A DNA stretch of 57,259 bases, from the IMG/VR virus record IMGVR_UViG_3300022074_000044, positions 1 to 57,259 of that record. One strand, given 5' to 3'. The notes beneath the pieces were generated by a model. The model was not told where the DNA came from, searched no databases, and saw only the letters and a program-made list of their open reading frames with translations. Within the stretch, counting starts at the first letter, position 1, and every line of letters begins with the position of its first letter. This stretch comes from a virus. The position numbers and the translations under genes were made by a program. Of this stretch, positions 55,993 through 57,259 are shown piece after piece.

Positions 55993-56499
55993 TTATATTC
56001 CATCTATCTTCTTTCTGAATCTTCTGCGTCCATTGACCATCATTTCCATCTGTTGTTCACAATAACGATTATTATAATATCCCTGTTCCTCCAGCTTACG
56101 ACTCCCATTGTCCAAAACGGTAATTTTTTGAACCATGACTATCGTAAAAAGATTATCCATCTTCGGTACAACCCATAAGTCTCTTCCCATTGCATTAAGA
56201 AAAGAGTTCATTGCATCGACACTCCCTCCCATGTTGCCTGGATTCACAATCTCATAGTTCGTATGAGCTACAACAATATGAACATCACAACTGTCATCAA
56301 ACCCCTGTATGACTTCTGATACGGCATTCCAGTAATCATACGCAGAGAGATAGTCATATACCTTTTTAAACTTGAGACGTTTCTCTTCCCTAACCTTCTT
56401 TGCAAAAGGACACCGAAAGATACCACTCGGAGTTGGCTCCTGTAGGTGTTCTACCCACTTATCAATATATTCATCAAGTACATCAAGTGGGTGACTAAT
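55993..56499 (-). CDS. Conserved-looking hypothetical protein, probable ATT start (168 aa)
   Basis: The frame is open from a stop at 56514-56512 and has no ATG, GTG or TTG before a GTG at 56247, yet the upstream codons are clearly protein-like (LDVLDEYIDKWVEHL, TPSGIFRCPFAKKVREEK, AYDYWNAV). The best start is ATT at 56499-56497, seven bases after AGGAG, overlapping the previous gene's TAG as ATTAG. The product would be soluble, with a CPFA motif near residue 31 and GRDLWVVPK further on, a layout I associate with small cyanophage proteins of unknown function. Starting at the GTG would discard half the protein. Confidence 0.65.
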   Translation of the reverse strand: MSHPLDVLDEYIDKWVEHLQEPTPSGIFRCPFAKKVREEKRLKFKKVYDYLSAYDYWNAVSEVIQGFDDSCDVHIVVAHTNYEIVNPGNMGGSVDAMNSFLNAMGRDLWVVPKMDNLFTIVMVQKITVLDNGSRKLEEQGYYNNRYCEQQMEMMVNGRRRFRKKIDGI

Positions 56500-56695
56500 A
56501 ACTCTGCTCCTCTAACTTACACTCATCTCCCACACAAGAAGAGAACGACAAACTATCTGTATGATACGAACGATATAACTTCGCCCATATCAAATCAAAC
56601 TCTTCCTCAGTTAAGTTCTTAAACAAACACTTATCCTCGAAATAAATGTGATAAGACTTTACTCCTTTATCCGTTGTGGCACTTGAATAGTCCAT
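56495..56695 (-). CDS. Small hypothetical protein (66 aa), cyanophage type
   Basis: A 66-residue protein whose core KSYHIYFEDKCLFKNLTEEEF and following helix (DLIWAKLYRSYH) resemble small proteins of cyanophage genomes; no function is known to me. A strong AGGAGGGTC-ATG ribosome site supports this start although it overlaps the upstream gene by 37 bases. The stop overlaps the probable ATT start of the next gene. Confidence 0.7.
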   Translation of the reverse strand: MDYSSATTDKGVKSYHIYFEDKCLFKNLTEEEFDLIWAKLYRSYHTDSLSFSSCVGDECKLEEQSY

Positions 56696-56982
56696 GACCC
56701 TCCTTTTAAATCTACCATCTTGAACTTCTTCTTGTTACGCTCGATCTCCAATAACCAACTCTCATTCATTGTACTACCATACTCTATTGGATTCATACCT
56801 ACAAAATCAAGTATTGCAGTATCTACCATAAAGTATAAACTATCCCATGTCAGAGTATGCTGTAATGCACTCGCTATCTGTTCAACTTCATACTCAGATA
56901 GTTCCTGTCCAGTGACTTTTACTCGACATTCAACTAACTCAGTGAGATCAATAACAATCCTGTTATTCTTATATATCGCCAT
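56659..56982 (-). CDS. Hypothetical protein (107 aa), paralogue of its upstream neighbour
   Basis: A 107-residue soluble protein with AGAGGAC before its ATG. Its part from about 27 to 83 (LSEYEVEQIASAL...VDTAILDFV...NESWLLEIE) lines up with the partial protein at 57003-57259 (LTEKQVAEIAHDI...VDRSIMRYV...KEHWVEEKL), which suggests a tandem duplication. Function unknown; the C-terminal ~25 residues are not shared. Confidence 0.65.
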   Translation of the reverse strand: MAIYKNNRIVIDLTELVECRVKVTGQELSEYEVEQIASALQHTLTWDSLYFMVDTAILDFVGMNPIEYGSTMNESWLLEIERNKKKFKMVDLKGGSWTIQVPQRIKE

Positions 56983-57002
56983 AATGTCCTCTTTACAATT
57001 CC

Positions 57003-57259
57003 TTAATCAAAAGATATACCTTCTTCATCAGGAAGATCAAGTAGTTTCTCTTCAACCCAATGCTCTTTATTATCAATACCAGCTGCTTCTACATACCGCA
57101 TGATAGATCTATCCACTTGCTTGTAAATGGGATGTAAGTCAATATCCATTCTGATATCATGTGCTATCTCTGCCACTTGCTTCTCTGTTAAACAATGATC
57201 AGGATGAAGAAGATCACAACAAGGGATCCTCTTCTCAATCAACTGATTAATGTTTATAC
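57003..57259 (-). CDS. Hypothetical protein, 5' end probably beyond right edge
   Basis: The frame is open to the window edge. A TTG lies at 57242 but the codons before it (I-N-I-N-Q) are also open and no ribosome site is seen there, so the true start is probably outside. The visible part has CCDLLHPDHC, a helix LTEKQVAEIAHDI and an acidic end. It is similar to the next gene (56659-56982). Unknown function. Confidence 0.6.
   Translation of the reverse strand, partial: ININQLIEKRIPCCDLLHPDHCLTEKQVAEIAHDIRMDIDLHPIYKQVDRSIMRYVEAAGIDNKEHWVEEKLLDLPDEEGISFD

Noticed and set aside
55993-56247. 84-residue protein from the GTG at 56247
   Set aside because: The reading frame upstream of this GTG is clearly protein-like and preceded by a ribosome site, so this start would truncate the gene.

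Overview
The window is one continuous stretch of a T4-like marine myovirus genome. It most resembles the cyanophage/pelagic-phage branch, judging from baseplate wedge proteins gp25, gp6, gp7 and gp8, very large repeat-rich virion proteins full of GVST/GIGT strings, a DUF4815-type structural protein and small cyanophage-like hypothetical proteins. Every gene I can support is on the minus strand, so transcription runs from the right edge to the left. Genes are packed with overlaps of the TAATG, TGATG, ATGA and GTGA type. No tRNA, integrase, photosynthesis gene, CRISPR array or insertion sequence was seen. The host cannot be read from this window.

Right part (57259 to 54220): a run of small proteins of unknown function, including one 168-residue gene that appears to start at an ATT codon; a GT-A type glycosyltransferase (55554-54796); and a 51-residue gene with its own late promoter and terminator.

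Middle (54357 to 8862): the baseplate and fibre genes. In order of transcription they are a 46-residue protein, gp25, gp6, a 3000-residue gp7-like protein with an embedded YHYH domain, a 340-residue structural protein, a 2997-residue protein with twelve copies of a YPR repeat and a beta-propeller-like region, gp8, a 2505-residue DUF4815 protein, several small fibre or baseplate proteins, a 1546-residue repetitive protein, an Mtd_N-type protein, a 1484-residue fibre and three tandem cysteine/glycine-rich paralogues. T4 late-promoter motifs (TATAAATA, GATAAATA, CTAAATA) and intrinsic terminators divide this region into units.

Left part (8773 to 1): a tail-assembly-chaperone-like gene flanked by two terminators, then a tightly coupled tailoring operon: a DUF6445-like 2-oxoglutarate oxygenase, a GT9/heptosyltransferase-like enzyme, a NodU/CmcH O-carbamoyltransferase, two more 2-oxoglutarate oxygenases, a flavin-dependent tryptophan-halogenase-like enzyme, the two halves of HldE (adenylyltransferase and sugar kinase) as separate genes, a 70-residue protein and a partial SAM methyltransferase that runs off the left edge. 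Read together, this set could make and attach an ADP-activated, heptose-like sugar carrying a carbamoyl group, with hydroxylation, halogenation and methylation as further options. The target (host envelope glycan, phage fibre or small molecule) cannot be told from sequence. The two most interesting things here are this operon and the cysteine-rich adhesin-like triplet just upstream of it.
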